Positions 9,529-20,011 of a DNA stretch of 64,000 nucleotides are shown here, piece by piece (position 1 is the first letter of the stretch; the number at the start of each line of letters is the position of its first letter). Made by a program: the position numbers and the translations under genes. Origin of the DNA: Tritrichomonas musculus (taxonomy: Eukaryota > Parabasalia > Tritrichomonadida > Tritrichomonadidae); contig JAPFFF010000001.1 in assembly GCA_039105265.1 (NCBI GenBank), forward strand, positions 4,278,001 to 4,342,000, written 5' to 3'. The notes below the pieces were generated by a model, which did not search any database, was not told the origin of the DNA, and worked only from the letters and a program-made list of their open reading frames with translations.

Positions 9529-12500
9529 ATGGAACCATTGTTTAATATTCTTAATTATGTATACCAAACAAAGAATGTAGAATTTCCTGATTCATCTATA
9601 TCAGATTTTTTTGCTGAAGGGCATCACTTTCCACAATTTGTCTCAATGATTTTAATGAAACAAATACCCAATTTAAAAAAAGAATTGCGTACATACAAAG
9701 ATTTTCGAAGTAATTTCAAGAAAACTGTCGAATTTCTCGCAGATCAAGATTCTACTTTTAAAAAATATATTTATTGTAAAAAACCTCAAGAAATGGAAGC
9801 CATGCTGCTAGAAATTTTCTCTAAATTGTGCTTTCCAATGAGTATTGATGAAATTTTTGAAAAATCAAATATGATTTTAAAAACCAAAAAATTGCAATTC
9901 AATAACGTAAATGAAATTTTTTGTGGAAAATTCATGCTTTCACTTTTAAATGTCCTTACAAATGGTGAAGTGAAACTAGTTAATTATGTTAACGAAAAGA
10001 AAGATTTTGATAAACTTATTATCCAAAATTTGCAAAAAGCTGATGTTCCAATTTGTATTGATCAAAATTCATTTGATGATAATCACGATCTTTTTTTAAT
10101 CCAAATACAAGTTATCTTTAATGTTTTTTCTGATATTATTTCAGCAATAGAAACAGATGAAAATGCCTTTTGCGATTCAATTTCCTTTTATGAAAGTAAT
10201 AATCCAGATTTATTCCGAGGAATGAGAGGTTCATCTGCAATTAAATCAAATACTCCTTCACGTATTAGTGTGAACCGTAAAGGATTGCCCAAAAGGCATG
10301 AATCTTCAAACCCAATCACCAAGCTGAATAGTGATTATGTTGATGATAGTTATGTTAATGCAGTAAACTTTATCATCAATGATCCATCCAAAAAAATAGT
10401 ATCTCTGACAGATTTATTTCTTTCAAATACGGATAATCTATTTTATTTTGTTTCAAAAGTTCTTGGTGAAGATTTACATCTTGGTGGCTTGAATCAAGAT
10501 GAAAAAATTAACAAAATGTTTGACCATCTAGCTTTGCATGATAAAAACTTTAAGAAATCAGATTATCTTTTTAAATCAAAAAGCAACTGGCCTAAATTTA
10601 TTAAATACTTACTCAAAACTTCTTACTTTACCGATAAAAAGAATGAAATTTTATTTAAACAGTGCAATGCAATACTTCATGATTACCAATTAAGTATTAA
10701 ACATTTTGATGATTTTGGTGCATCTCATGGATCTCTTTTTTTACCTTTAATTCAAAGATTGAATTTAATTAATTATGGTACCTTAAAACGTGACATATAT
10801 CCTCCTTTACCCAACTTTTCATTTAACAACCTTCACGAAACTTTTGAAAAATTCAATATTCCATTTATACTTGATAGCAACTCTTTAAGTCAATATAACG
10901 ATGATATTCCTATTATGCTTCAAGTTAAGATTATTTTGGATAAGCTTGATCACAATTATCTTGTTAAAAAAACTAATGAATTTGATCAATACTCATCTCA
11001 AAGCCTTTCAGAACCATCTCCATTATTATTGACTATGAACGCAATTGGTGCAAGTAATGGTATACATTTTCCTAAAATTGAATCAGTAGTTAATGGTAAT
11101 TTGCTTCCTCTCTTCGTTGAAGTTCTTCTTAATTGTAATCTCTCTGATCATATAATGATTAAAAATTCTTATCAATTAACTGATGAAGAATCTGAACAAA
11201 ATATCGAAAATGTTATTCAATATCTTAAGACTTTAAAAAACAAGTTTAAAATATTGTTATTTGATTTCAAAGATCAAGAAAAGAAAATAAGTTCGGCTTT
11301 ATTACTATGTAAAAACCTCCTGAACTTATTTTTCATAAAGAAGCCAAGAGCAGAAATGCTTGAGAGAGCAAATATATTAATTGGTTCTAAGATTAGTGTT
11401 GAAAAAGTTGAAGATTTTTCTAATGGTGATGCATTTTATGGCTTATTACACTTTTTAAAGAATGCTAATGTTCATTTTGCCCAATATGATTTCTATGAAT
11501 TAAATTTTGATGTTTTAGTAGAACGTTTTAAAGAAGCTAATATTCCAGTGGTTATCAACCAACAATGTGTATTTGCTCCAAAGTTAAACGAAGATTTTAT
11601 TTTTTATCAATTAAAATTCTATTTTGATAAATTTGAATATGTTAAAAAAACAAATCCGGCATTATCCATAGTTGAAAACTTTTTATACGCCATGAAAGGA
11701 ATTCAGAAAATGAAAATACTTGATTATCATCAGCTTGCTATCAGTATCCGAGCGAAAAATGCATATTTGAAATATAAGCAAGATAAAACTACCAATAAAA
11801 CTCAATCTTATCGTAAAAAAGGTCGATCTAGGAATGATTTCTCTTTTTCGTTAGATACTGTTTCTCAAAAACTCAAAGAAGAAAAGAAGAAAAAAGAAAT
11901 TGAAATGAAAGATCCAATTAGAATTGTCAAAAATTCATTTGGCTCATTTTCAGATTTCAATCCATATGATAAACATTTTGATCGTTATTCCAAAATAACA
12001 CTCAAAAAAGATTTCTATTTTAATAATGGCACTTTTACACTCAAAGATGACGGAACTAAGCCAAAAGTTGACTACAAAAAGAAACTTAATGAAGATTTGT
12101 CAAAAGTTAAAGATCGAGGGACTTCGAATAAGAAATTCTCAAGAACCTCAAGAAGCCATTTTTCAGAAAAACTTTACAGAATTTACTCTTATGATGATGA
12201 TAATAGTAGATGGGAATTTAATCAATCTGAATATAATGAATTTATAAAAGATAATAAAATTGCTACTAATCAAGCTAAAACTTGTTTAGTATTATTTTTC
12301 AACTCGTTGTTAAATGATGTTGTTGATTTTAACGCCAATTACCTTTCGAAAAACAATCCAATTCTTGATCAAAATAAAATTATTATTTATGCTTTATCTC
12401 ATAATTATGAGAAATCGCAAGACGAGATTAAACCTATTTTCTTACTTCTCAATGTTCCGTCTGGCAAAGAGAATAAAGATAATATAACAACAGTAATCAC

Positions 12501-13557
12501 ACAAATTTATTCATATCTTTATAGTATATCAGATATCAAAATAGTATTATTAAATCAAGATAAAGTTCATCAGCAAATTGAGTCGACAAAAAACATAGAT
12601 AAAATAGCAAGTGGATTAAATATCCAAACAAATAATAATTCAAAATTATTATTCTTAGTAAATGCGAATGTTTCTTCTTATGACAATAAAAACAACGAAG
12701 CCTTAAAAAAGGGAGGTTTACGACAATCTTTAAAAGCTCAGCTCCCTAATCTCAAAATTTTCCCTATTAACTTCGGTTCAAATGATGGTAGTTTTCACGA
12801 TTGTATAATGGATTTAACTTCTGATTTAAATGAAGTTTCGTCCTATGACATTTTATTGCGATTACAGCATTTTCCACAATATCAAATTAGTGGCTTATAT
12901 ATTAAAATGAAATTACAGCCACCACAAGATTCAGAAATGATTTTAGATAAGGTCATCCAAGAGAGATATGCAATTCTAGTTAGAAAAAATGCACCAGATC
13001 CTTATTTGCTTTTACTAGATGAATTTCACTGCTTTTCACCAGAAGGAGATATAGATTTCAATCAAAAATATCGTTATGTAATATATAAAAATTTGAAAGA
13101 AAACAAAGAACAAGAAATTAAATCTATTTTAACTAAACAGCTAAGCAGTGCAGCTAAAAAGCAAATAGATCATTTGAAAAATATAATTAGTTCAAAGCTT
13201 TATTGGGAAATGAATGAAATTTCGATAATAAAGAATTCATTCATGATGTTCATTGAGAAAGCATTTTTTGATATAATTATAATTTCAAATTATGGACGAA
13301 TAGCTGATCTAGTTTATCAAGATAATGTTGATGTTCTTCTTAATGTAAAGCAAAAGAACTTAAATGAAATAAACAGCTCTTTTGCTGATTTCTTCAGTAA
13401 AATTAATGAAAGAAACAGTCAAATGGAAAGAGATTTTAGAAATGATATTAATAAATCAACTAGATATATAATGAAAGAAGTTGAAAATGTTAGAGATGTT
13501 GAAGTTGTCGTTGGTGTTAATGGTTCTATTGATTCTTTGATTGATCAAGATTTTTGA
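9529..13557 (+). CDS. Large protein with tandem calponin-homology-like repeats and coiled-coil end
   Basis: A 1342-aa protein with no obvious catalytic motif. The first about 720 residues contain at least three units that follow the calponin-homology pattern. Each has an opening helix, a buried patch around an F-x-N/D-G-x-x-F-xx-LL segment (ISVEKVEDFSNGDAFYGLLH), a helix, then an IP-V-I block and a closing helix (ERFKEANIPVVINQQ, then EDFIFYQLKFYFDKF). Related closing blocks are QKADVPICIDQN and EKFNIPFILDSN. Residues about 745-890 are a Lys-rich, low-complexity linker. Residues about 910-1130 look like an alpha/beta domain (IIIYALSHNY, KLLFLVNANVSSYD), possibly Rossmann or vWA-like. The end is helical and probably coiled coil. 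Tandem CH domains usually bind actin or microtubules, so a cytoskeletal linker is plausible. The CH call is by eye and needs a profile search. Confidence 0.5.
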   Translation: MEPLFNILNYVYQTKNVEFPDSSISDFFAEGHHFPQFVSMILMKQIPNLKKELRTYKDFRSNFKKTVEFLADQDSTFKKYIYCKKPQEMEAMLLEIFSKLCFPMSIDEIFEKSNMILKTKKLQFNNVNEIFCGKFMLSLLNVLTNGEVKLVNYVNEKKDFDKLIIQNLQKADVPICIDQNSFDDNHDLFLIQIQVIFNVFSDIISAIETDENAFCDSISFYESNNPDLFRGMRGSSAIKSNTPSRISVNRKGLPKRHESSNPITKLNSDYVDDSYVNAVNFIINDPSKKIVSLTDLFLSNTDNLFYFVSKVLGEDLHLGGLNQDEKINKMFDHLALHDKNFKKSDYLFKSKSNWPKFIKYLLKTSYFTDKKNEILFKQCNAILHDYQLSIKHFDDFGASHGSLFLPLIQRLNLINYGTLKRDIYPPLPNFSFNNLHETFEKFNIPFILDSNSLSQYNDDIPIMLQVKIILDKLDHNYLVKKTNEFDQYSSQSLSEPSPLLLTMNAIGASNGIHFPKIESVVNGNLLPLFVEVLLNCNLSDHIMIKNSYQLTDEESEQNIENVIQYLKTLKNKFKILLFDFKDQEKKISSALLLCKNLLNLFFIKKPRAEMLERANILIGSKISVEKVEDFSNGDAFYGLLHFLKNANVHFAQYDFYELNFDVLVERFKEANIPVVINQQCVFAPKLNEDFIFYQLKFYFDKFEYVKKTNPALSIVENFLYAMKGIQKMKILDYHQLAISIRAKNAYLKYKQDKTTNKTQSYRKKGRSRNDFSFSLDTVSQKLKEEKKKKEIEMKDPIRIVKNSFGSFSDFNPYDKHFDRYSKITLKKDFYFNNGTFTLKDDGTKPKVDYKKKLNEDLSKVKDRGTSNKKFSRTSRSHFSEKLYRIYSYDDDNSRWEFNQSEYNEFIKDNKIATNQAKTCLVLFFNSLLNDVVDFNANYLSKNNPILDQNKIIIYALSHNYEKSQDEIKPIFLLLNVPSGKENKDNITTVITQIYSYLYSISDIKIVLLNQDKVHQQIESTKNIDKIASGLNIQTNNNSKLLFLVNANVSSYDNKNNEALKKGGLRQSLKAQLPNLKIFPINFGSNDGSFHDCIMDLTSDLNEVSSYDILLRLQHFPQYQISGLYIKMKLQPPQDSEMILDKVIQERYAILVRKNAPDPYLLLLDEFHCFSPEGDIDFNQKYRYVIYKNLKENKEQEIKSILTKQLSSAAKKQIDHLKNIISSKLYWEMNEISIIKNSFMMFIEKAFFDIIIISNYGRIADLVYQDNVDVLLNVKQKNLNEINSSFADFFSKINERNSQMERDFRNDINKSTRYIMKEVENVRDVEVVVGVNGSIDSLIDQDF

Positions 13558-13681
13558 TAATTATTGTTTAGAATCAATTTAATATATTTTTGTTCATTTT
13601 ATTAAAGTATTTATATAAATATTTTTGTTTGTTTGTTTATTATATTTTTAATCAGTGCTGTGTTTACAATCAAACTTAATG

Positions 13682-13682
<1 letters not shown>
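13558..13682. other. AT-rich 3' flank before the poly-T tract
   Basis: A short AT-rich stretch after the large CH-like gene, with TTTG repeats near 13625. Nothing else is visible. Confidence 0.4.
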
Positions 13683-13754
<72 letters not shown>

Positions 13755-13760
13755 GGGGGG
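13683..13760. repeat. 71-T homopolymer followed by 7 Gs
   Basis: An uninterrupted run of about 71 T (13683-13753) passes directly into 7 G. It is by far the longest homopolymer in the window. Read on the minus strand it is a long poly(A), as found at the 3' end of retroposed sequences. Assembly error in length is likely for such tracts. Confidence 0.9.
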
Positions 13761-14088
13761 AATACTTATTGACCCCGGAGGTTAAGGTTAAAATTGACCT
13801 TGTATCGTACATAAGAAAAAAAAGTTCAAAACTTTTTTGCACTTTTGCAAAAAATACCATGAGTTTCTTATGATCTGAAATAAAAAACGAAATTTTATTT
13901 GAAAATGATCACTTTCGAGTTTTGCCCAGGCTTGCCCGAACGATAGGCTACGAGCTCATTTTCGGGCATTAAACGGTCGAAATTCGTCATTGCCCGTGCA
14001 GCTCGAGAACCCGAAAAAAAGCCCGGGTTTTGCCCGGGCAAAAACTTTATTCGGGTTAACCGCCCGGCCCGTGCCCGAAAATCATCCC
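13754..14088. mobile_element. GC-rich island of GCCCG/CGGGC words, possible non-autonomous retroposon
   Basis: About 335 bp of far higher GC than its surroundings, bounded by the 71-T tract on the left and a 12-T tract at about 14089 on the right. The right two-thirds is packed with the words GCCCG, CGGGC and the palindrome GCCCGGGC, for example GCCCGGGTTTTGCCCGGGC. Read on the minus strand it would be a short GC-rich body ending in a 71-A tail, a SINE-like layout. I could not identify convincing tRNA-type A and B boxes. An alternative is a MITE or a low-complexity expansion. No coding frame is supported. Confidence 0.4.
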
Positions 14089-14890
14089 TTTTTTTTTTTT
14101 TAATTTATATATGCAAATCGGTAATGTTTTAATAAAATACAGATCAACACATACTATAATCTTAGGTAAGAAAATTTTTCGTTAATTAGAGGTACTATTG
14201 TTTTTCTTCCAAAATTCATAAATCATGGTGATGAATAATTTATGATAGCAACACATAATTTTATTGGTATTGAATATGTAAAATTCAGTTTTTTGATTCT
14301 ATCATTTTTTGTGTGTTTATTTGGTTTAATAATTTGAATATTTTTAATAAAAATGATTTCAAATAAAATCATTGTTTTTCACCTCACATAACATCATTTC
14401 ATAATTTTTCTTTATGTAAATCCATTCATTAAATATAATTTTAGATCTGTTTTCATAATAATTTTTTTTTTTTTTTTTATTAATGTAAAATATTTTAATT
14501 CACACAAATCTGAATATTAACAAGAAATCCATCCTTAATTATGAAATAAATAACAGTTATATACTATTTGATAATTGAAGAATGAATATTTTAGTGCTTT
14601 CATAAAAAATTATGAGTACCACTAATACTCTATTTTACGAAAAATATTTATTTTTGAATTTATTTTTAATACAATTTTGAAAGAATAATTAAAACTAACA
14701 TAAATCCTGATTTTTATTTATTATAAAATTTATAAAAGAAGATAAATAAGAAAATATATAATTTTTTTTAAATAATTTACAAATTATATTTTCAGTGTAA
14801 ATAATCGGTTGTTTAAAACGCTAATAATTTTTTTTGATCATTCAAAATTGAAAATTCAAAGCTGAGAACAGAATTTCAAATAATTTCAAA
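14089..14890. other. Intergenic, AT-rich
   Basis: About 800 bp of AT-rich DNA with an 18-T run near 14462. No gene or repeat pair was noticed. Confidence 0.5.
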
Positions 14891-15922
14891 ATGTGGAGAC
14901 TCCAAAGGGTCTCCCTTTTTATTGTTTTATTATATGTTGGTTTCTCTTTAATCAATTACACGAATGCTTTAGATTTCATATGTTCCCTCTCCTCATCAAA
15001 AATTTTTAGCTTTCTATTTATGGTGTTTTTTGTTGACTTAATCTATTTAATTGTACAGACTTTTTTGCGCGATATTTTCAAATACAATTTTTCGGCAGAA
15101 TATGAACTCGCTGATCACTTGCTTGGCAGTCGTTATATTACTCTTTTCATATTTTTTGCAATGAATGATAGATCTTTTCTTCAACAAACTTTTATTCCAA
15201 CATTAATTTTTGCCTATCTTTACAAGCTTATAATTGATCTCGAAAATTTAATTACTTGTTTTTCCACGCAGCTACCACCAAAGTATGCACATTGGAGACT
15301 TTTCGTCATACAAATAGGCCTATTCACGATTCTTTTTATTACATTTTGTGTTTCTTTAAAAATGTTTGTTGCATCAAAGTCAACATTATGTTTATCAATG
15401 CTTGAAATATCTTCCGAATTTTTAGTTACACTTTGTACCGATTTATTTGCACATATTACCTTTATAGGTAGTCGACCAAACCCAGGAAACTCAATTCATA
15501 CAGAAAGAAAAATTCAATGGCTAAGATATATATCAATGATAATTAATAATATTTTATTTTTATTTTCGGCCTTCCTCAGAACCAAAGTTTCACATCAATT
15601 TATTCAAAATTTGATAATATTTCTCTGGGGGCTTGTTCAACTCACTATTAGTATTGATAGCATGCTCAGATGGAAGAAATTAATTATTAATATTAGACAA
15701 AAATTAAAAGTGCCATGTGATGCATCACTAGAGCAAGATGATATTTGTATCGTATGCAGACAGACGATGACCAAAGAAACTTCGAAAGAACTTCCTTGTA
15801 GGCATTGCTGTCATACACATTGTCTTGAGAGATGGGTAAAGAAGCAATCTGTATGTCCAATATGTAATAGTGATTTATCTTTTTTGAAAGAAATACAGAA
15901 TAATCCTATTGATAATATGTAA
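14891..15922 (+). CDS. HRD1/synoviolin-like membrane RING E3 ubiquitin ligase
   Basis: A 343-aa protein. The first about 270 residues hold several hydrophobic membrane segments, starting with SLFIVLLYVGFSLIN near residue 10. C-terminally there is a RING-H2 finger facing the cytosol (about 286-328): DDICIVCRQTM, then ELPCRHCCHTHCLERW and SVCPICNSD. The spacing C-x2-C ... C-x-H-x2-H-x2-C ... C-x2-C has two histidines in positions four and five, as in HRD1. A polytopic N-terminus with a C-terminal RING-H2 is the architecture of HRD1/SYVN1 and gp78, the ligases that ubiquitinate misfolded ER proteins for retrotranslocation and proteasomal degradation. It is shorter than animal or yeast HRD1, lacking the long disordered C-terminal tail. 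Other membrane RING ligases cannot be excluded. Confidence 0.75.
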   Translation: MWRLQRVSLFIVLLYVGFSLINYTNALDFICSLSSSKIFSFLFMVFFVDLIYLIVQTFLRDIFKYNFSAEYELADHLLGSRYITLFIFFAMNDRSFLQQTFIPTLIFAYLYKLIIDLENLITCFSTQLPPKYAHWRLFVIQIGLFTILFITFCVSLKMFVASKSTLCLSMLEISSEFLVTLCTDLFAHITFIGSRPNPGNSIHTERKIQWLRYISMIINNILFLFSAFLRTKVSHQFIQNLIIFLWGLVQLTISIDSMLRWKKLIINIRQKLKVPCDASLEQDDICIVCRQTMTKETSKELPCRHCCHTHCLERWVKKQSVCPICNSDLSFLKEIQNNPIDNM

Positions 15923-16102
15923 GTGCATATAATGTTAATGATATTGTTATTTAAACGTTAAATTTTAATATGTATTTTTGTTTTTAAATGATTTCATGAA
16001 ATATGGGTTTTTACTTCACATTTCTTTTATGAAATTTGATCGAACATATAGAAAAAGAAAATAAACTATTTAATTTTATCAATCCTTACTTACTAAGATT
16101 CA

Positions 16103-16576
16103 ATGTTTCCTTTTTCAGGATTAACACCACCGATGCAACCACCTCCAGATGAAGAAGAGGAAGAAAATGATGGTGGAGTCCCACTTCCTCCTGGTTATAC
16201 CCAAGAATCAACTAATTTTTCAGAACCAGAAGGAGAAGAAGTTATCCAAGAAACATCAGCCAAAATTGGTGCATCACTTGCATTTACACCGTTAATCGAA
16301 TCAGTTCAGCCAATAATAATGTCCTTTTTCTTTGGTAAGGCCCTTTTCATGTTGATAAACACATTTATCGTTCTAATTTCTAATTGTTTTAGAGCATTTA
16401 GTACAGTTGTTTCCTTCAATCACAGATTGTCTTTTGAAGACCGTTTGAAAGCATTGGGTATTGGATTAGGTCTAGCCTTATTCATTTTATATAAAGCAAG
16501 TAGTATTGGTTTCTTAGGTAAAGACGTTGACCATGTATTTCCTGAACAACCCTCAATGCTGTTTCGAACATATTAA
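16103..16576 (+). CDS. Small Pro/Glu-rich protein with two membrane segments
   Basis: A 157-aa protein that I do not recognise. Residues 1-50 are acidic and Pro-rich (PPPDEEEEENDGG, GVPLPPGYTQ) and probably disordered. Two hydrophobic stretches follow, about 75-100 (IIMSFFFGKALFMLINTFIV) and about 118-135 (GIGLGLALFILYKASSIGF), joined by a loop with a conserved-looking RLSFEDRLKALG. A short end (FPEQPSMLFRTY) follows. The form is that of a small hairpin membrane protein with a cytosolic N-terminus. It lies 180 bp after the RING ligase gene on the same strand, so a shared ER role is possible but unproven. The frame is clean and shows no sign of decay. Confidence 0.6.
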   Translation: MFPFSGLTPPMQPPPDEEEEENDGGVPLPPGYTQESTNFSEPEGEEVIQETSAKIGASLAFTPLIESVQPIIMSFFFGKALFMLINTFIVLISNCFRAFSTVVSFNHRLSFEDRLKALGIGLGLALFILYKASSIGFLGKDVDHVFPEQPSMLFRTY

Positions 16577-16936
16577 ACTTATGATCTATTAATTCTATAA
16601 TCGAATTCCTATTTTATTTTATTTTTATAAAAGTTTTATCTTAAAATATAAATGATAATTATAATTATTTATAAAATATAATAACAAAAGAAGTATTTGA
16701 TAAATTTTGTGGGGTCCATATTAGCTTGAGTTTACATTTCTTCATTGTATTTAAAATGCAGATGCATTATAATGGGCATTGTAATGAGATCGTTAGATAT
16801 GTATCGTGAATTTTAATGAGCAATCGCAATATATAATTAATACAAAAATATATAATTGCTAAATTAAAAAAATAAAAAATTAAATCCAAAATTATTGTCT
16901 TCTTTGTCTAATAAAAATGTACGAAAGTGAATTCAA
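16577..16936. other. Intergenic between convergent genes
   Basis: A 360-bp AT-rich spacer. A slightly GC-richer patch at about 16708-16810 has no reading frame. No structure was identified. Confidence 0.5.
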
Positions 16937-19900
16937 TTAACTTTGACTTCTAATTGATATAGATGCAAGTTGCTCAATTAGTTCAGGTGAAGGAGCAACT
17001 TTTTGTGCTTGAGCTATTTGTAGATTTTCTTCGTCCTTCTTATCATCATTAATATTCTCTATTCCAGGGATTTGCTTGAAGGGCTGATTCAAAGTTTCTT
17101 TCATTTTTTGAATTTCATCATGATAAATATCAGGATCATTTGGCATAACAATCTTTACCAATAAAATGAAATCCTTTAATTTTATTTTAGCATTTGCAGT
17201 TTGAGGATCAAGAAGAGATTGTATCAAATCCATTATATTTTCTGGATTAACTGTAGGGTACATTTGACAAAGGAGTTCGAGAACTTCAGAAGCCTTAAAT
17301 TTCATGTTATCTATTGTGAAGAAATTTTTAATTGACATTGCTTCTTGTTGAAAGGCGAATTTATAAGTCAAATCTGTTAATATCGAAAAATATAATTGAA
17401 CAACATCAATACAATACAGATTAAAGAATTCAGTAAATTGTTCTGCAGGCATATCAGTCTTAAATGACCTGAAAAGATCTGATATTAGCTCAATACAAGT
17501 TTCACAAATCGGTGATGTTGAATGTTGACAACCAAACTTCAACGTTTTCATTAGCATATCAAGATAAGGAGGATCCTTTAATGCAAGAACTCGAGAATAC
17601 TGATGAACAATGCTTGCAGTCAAATTGAAAAACTCGATTCGAATATCCATGTAATCTGAATAATTGCCAACTATTGTTGGTAAAGTAGCATTCATGATCA
17701 AATCATAGGCATTAAAAGCAAGATCATCAATTGTTCCAGAACAGCGGTTAAAAACTGCTGTAAAGTATTTTAAACTTGATTTGAGTCTAAATTGTGGTTG
17801 TGAATTTAAATAGTCGTTTAAAATTGGCTGAAAAGAAGCTGGAATAACCATATTTTGAATAAGTTCTTGATTATAACTAAAATAGCTAAATCTAAAAAGA
17901 ATAAAAAGAATCTGTGATTTAGCACTTTTCATTGCATTCAAAATTTCTTCTGTTGGAGCGTTTGGAATTGCTTGTGAAAGAGCTTCCATTACTGACATAA
18001 ATTGAGGTAAAAAATCTTTAAGTATGGTTGCATAATTAATTGATAATGATAATAAAATACTGGCATGACACATTAATGTTAATTCTATAATGTGGCATGT
18101 TTGAATGTCAAATGGATTAAATGATGGAGACATGACTGTTTCTTGCCACATTTTATTAATTCCTGACATTAGTTGGTTTAGGTAATTCATCCGTTGGTCA
18201 TCATTATGAACGCGTATCATAATCGCAATGATTCGAAAAAGTTCAACAATATTATCTGGAGCCATTCCTGCAAAAATTTGCTCAGTATTTGATAGAAGAA
18301 GAGTAAGAAAAGACCCACTCTCATTATTTTGTGGAAAAACGACCATCGTTTTGCATCTTTGAGAAAGAGTTTTTAATGCATTAATAGATACAGCTTGAAG
18401 TTCAAAATCTCCCTCAGTTAAAAATTTTAAGATTAGTTGTAAAATAGCTTTCAGTAATGTATTAAAACGATTTAAAATTGTAAAATATTGTGAACACATA
18501 TAGATTAATCCGCAAGCCACGCGCATTTGTCCTCCTTCAGTTGATTGGACTTTTTGATTTGGCTCTTGGCAAAGTTTGAAGTATTTCTCTATTATTGAAG
18601 AAATAACAGTATCTTCGATTTGTTCATCAAATACACCGCATGTAGCTGCGATTGAATAGCCAAGTTTCTGAATGTCTTCAACTGATAATTCTGGTGCTTG
18701 ATTAAATCGTTCATTAATCGCGTTTATGGTATCTTCTTTATCTGCATTAGTTAAAAATATGAAACAGTCTCGAACGGTACTATATAAAGTACTTTGGAAT
18801 TGTTGAGTTTGTAAAACACGTGTTTCATTATTAAAGTCATCTATATATGTTACAATTTTATATGGTTGTGGAATAGTTTCAATAATAGTTCTTCGTAATG
18901 GGCCCATGAATTGAGTTAGTATATTTCGAGTTTCTTGCGAAACTTTATCCAAAAGTAGTTTATTATAAGAATTCATCCAAACACAATAGCATTGCTCTTG
19001 TATTGTCTGATCATCTGCGTTTTTGGTCAGTTGCATTAGCCATGTGTAAGCATGCTGAAGTGGAGCTTGAATATCTGTTTGATTAAATATCACTGTGAAG
19101 TTTGTGAGGCATTTATCCATCATATTAAGAAACATATTAGCAATACGATAAGGAAAAGATAAATAATCTCCTCCACAAAGATTATGAAGAGTTTCAATTA
19201 TCATATTAAAAAATTGGGAAGCATTTCCAACAAATTCTGGAAATGCATTGATAGTTCGTAAAAACTCAATCAAAACTTCGCATGACTCCAAAGCATACTT
19301 GGGGTCATTAATGAAAACGGTGGTAATTAAGTTAAAAATTGGTGATTGAAATGCTTTTGCTGGTATCCAAGTAACAAGAATGCTGAAAAGAGGTAAAGCT
19401 GATTTAATTATTAGGGCATCATTCATATTTTGTTGGAGAATTGAAAAGCCAAAGGATAATATACGATCGATCTGATCTGTGCAAATCCACATGAGTTCGC
19501 TGGCTTTATTCGAAGTCATTAAATTTTCTGTATCGGACATAATTTCTGAAGCAAAATATGAAAGAAAATTTAAGCCATTAATCGGTGAATTTGAAGTAAA
19601 AGAGAAAAAAACATCAAAAAAGTCTGGCCAATTTTTGTCCAAATCGAATTTTAAAATTTCGCATAGTGCTGAAAAAGCTTCTGATAAAGTTGATTGGTTT
19701 GAAGGATCATATGGCTGGCTGATAAAAGTTATCAAACTTTGTCTATTTCGCATTTTAAAATCTTCAGGGATAACTGGCCATTTGGAAGAGATAAGTTTTG
19801 TCAAGCCAAGCAAGAAAAAAAATTTTGAGGATGATTTACAATTTGACATCAATACTTCTTCTGTATATACGTATAAATCTTCTCTATTTGTAAAATTATT

Positions 19901-20011
19901 TAATAGTTGATTTAGTTCTGGAACATTCCCGGTTTGTTGTTGAAAAAGAGAAGTAACGCTGTCAAGATGATTCAAATCGATTTTTGTTCCATTTGTCCCT
20001 AATAATTCCAT
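16937..20011 (-). CDS. XPO1: Exportin-1 (CRM1/XPO1)-like nuclear export receptor
   Basis: A 1024-aa all-helical protein, close to the about 1070 of other CRM1 proteins. The N-terminus follows the CRM1/importin-beta pattern: KFFFLLGLTKLISSKWPVIP, then a helix with NRQSLITFI, and FDLDKNWPDFFDVF, corresponding to the CRM1 segment around EWP..WP.FI. The block SILVTWIPAKAFQSPIFNLI matches the conserved CRM1 WIPL region. The rest is HEAT repeats. CRM1 binds leucine-rich export signals together with RanGTP and carries proteins and ribosomal subunits through the nuclear pore. I did not locate the NES-groove cysteine with certainty. The C-terminal end is Asp/Lys-rich and short. Another importin-beta family member is possible but less likely. 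Confidence 0.75.
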   Translation of the reverse strand: MELLGTNGTKIDLNHLDSVTSLFQQQTGNVPELNQLLNNFTNREDLYVYTEEVLMSNCKSSSKFFFLLGLTKLISSKWPVIPEDFKMRNRQSLITFISQPYDPSNQSTLSEAFSALCEILKFDLDKNWPDFFDVFFSFTSNSPINGLNFLSYFASEIMSDTENLMTSNKASELMWICTDQIDRILSFGFSILQQNMNDALIIKSALPLFSILVTWIPAKAFQSPIFNLITTVFINDPKYALESCEVLIEFLRTINAFPEFVGNASQFFNMIIETLHNLCGGDYLSFPYRIANMFLNMMDKCLTNFTVIFNQTDIQAPLQHAYTWLMQLTKNADDQTIQEQCYCVWMNSYNKLLLDKVSQETRNILTQFMGPLRRTIIETIPQPYKIVTYIDDFNNETRVLQTQQFQSTLYSTVRDCFIFLTNADKEDTINAINERFNQAPELSVEDIQKLGYSIAATCGVFDEQIEDTVISSIIEKYFKLCQEPNQKVQSTEGGQMRVACGLIYMCSQYFTILNRFNTLLKAILQLILKFLTEGDFELQAVSINALKTLSQRCKTMVVFPQNNESGSFLTLLLSNTEQIFAGMAPDNIVELFRIIAIMIRVHNDDQRMNYLNQLMSGINKMWQETVMSPSFNPFDIQTCHIIELTLMCHASILLSLSINYATILKDFLPQFMSVMEALSQAIPNAPTEEILNAMKSAKSQILFILFRFSYFSYNQELIQNMVIPASFQPILNDYLNSQPQFRLKSSLKYFTAVFNRCSGTIDDLAFNAYDLIMNATLPTIVGNYSDYMDIRIEFFNLTASIVHQYSRVLALKDPPYLDMLMKTLKFGCQHSTSPICETCIELISDLFRSFKTDMPAEQFTEFFNLYCIDVVQLYFSILTDLTYKFAFQQEAMSIKNFFTIDNMKFKASEVLELLCQMYPTVNPENIMDLIQSLLDPQTANAKIKLKDFILLVKIVMPNDPDIYHDEIQKMKETLNQPFKQIPGIENINDDKKDEENLQIAQAQKVAPSPELIEQLASISIRSQS

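Noticed and set aside
13648-13873. Poly-Lys and poly-Phe frames across the T tract
   Set aside because: They only translate the 71-base homopolymer; no gene is likely.
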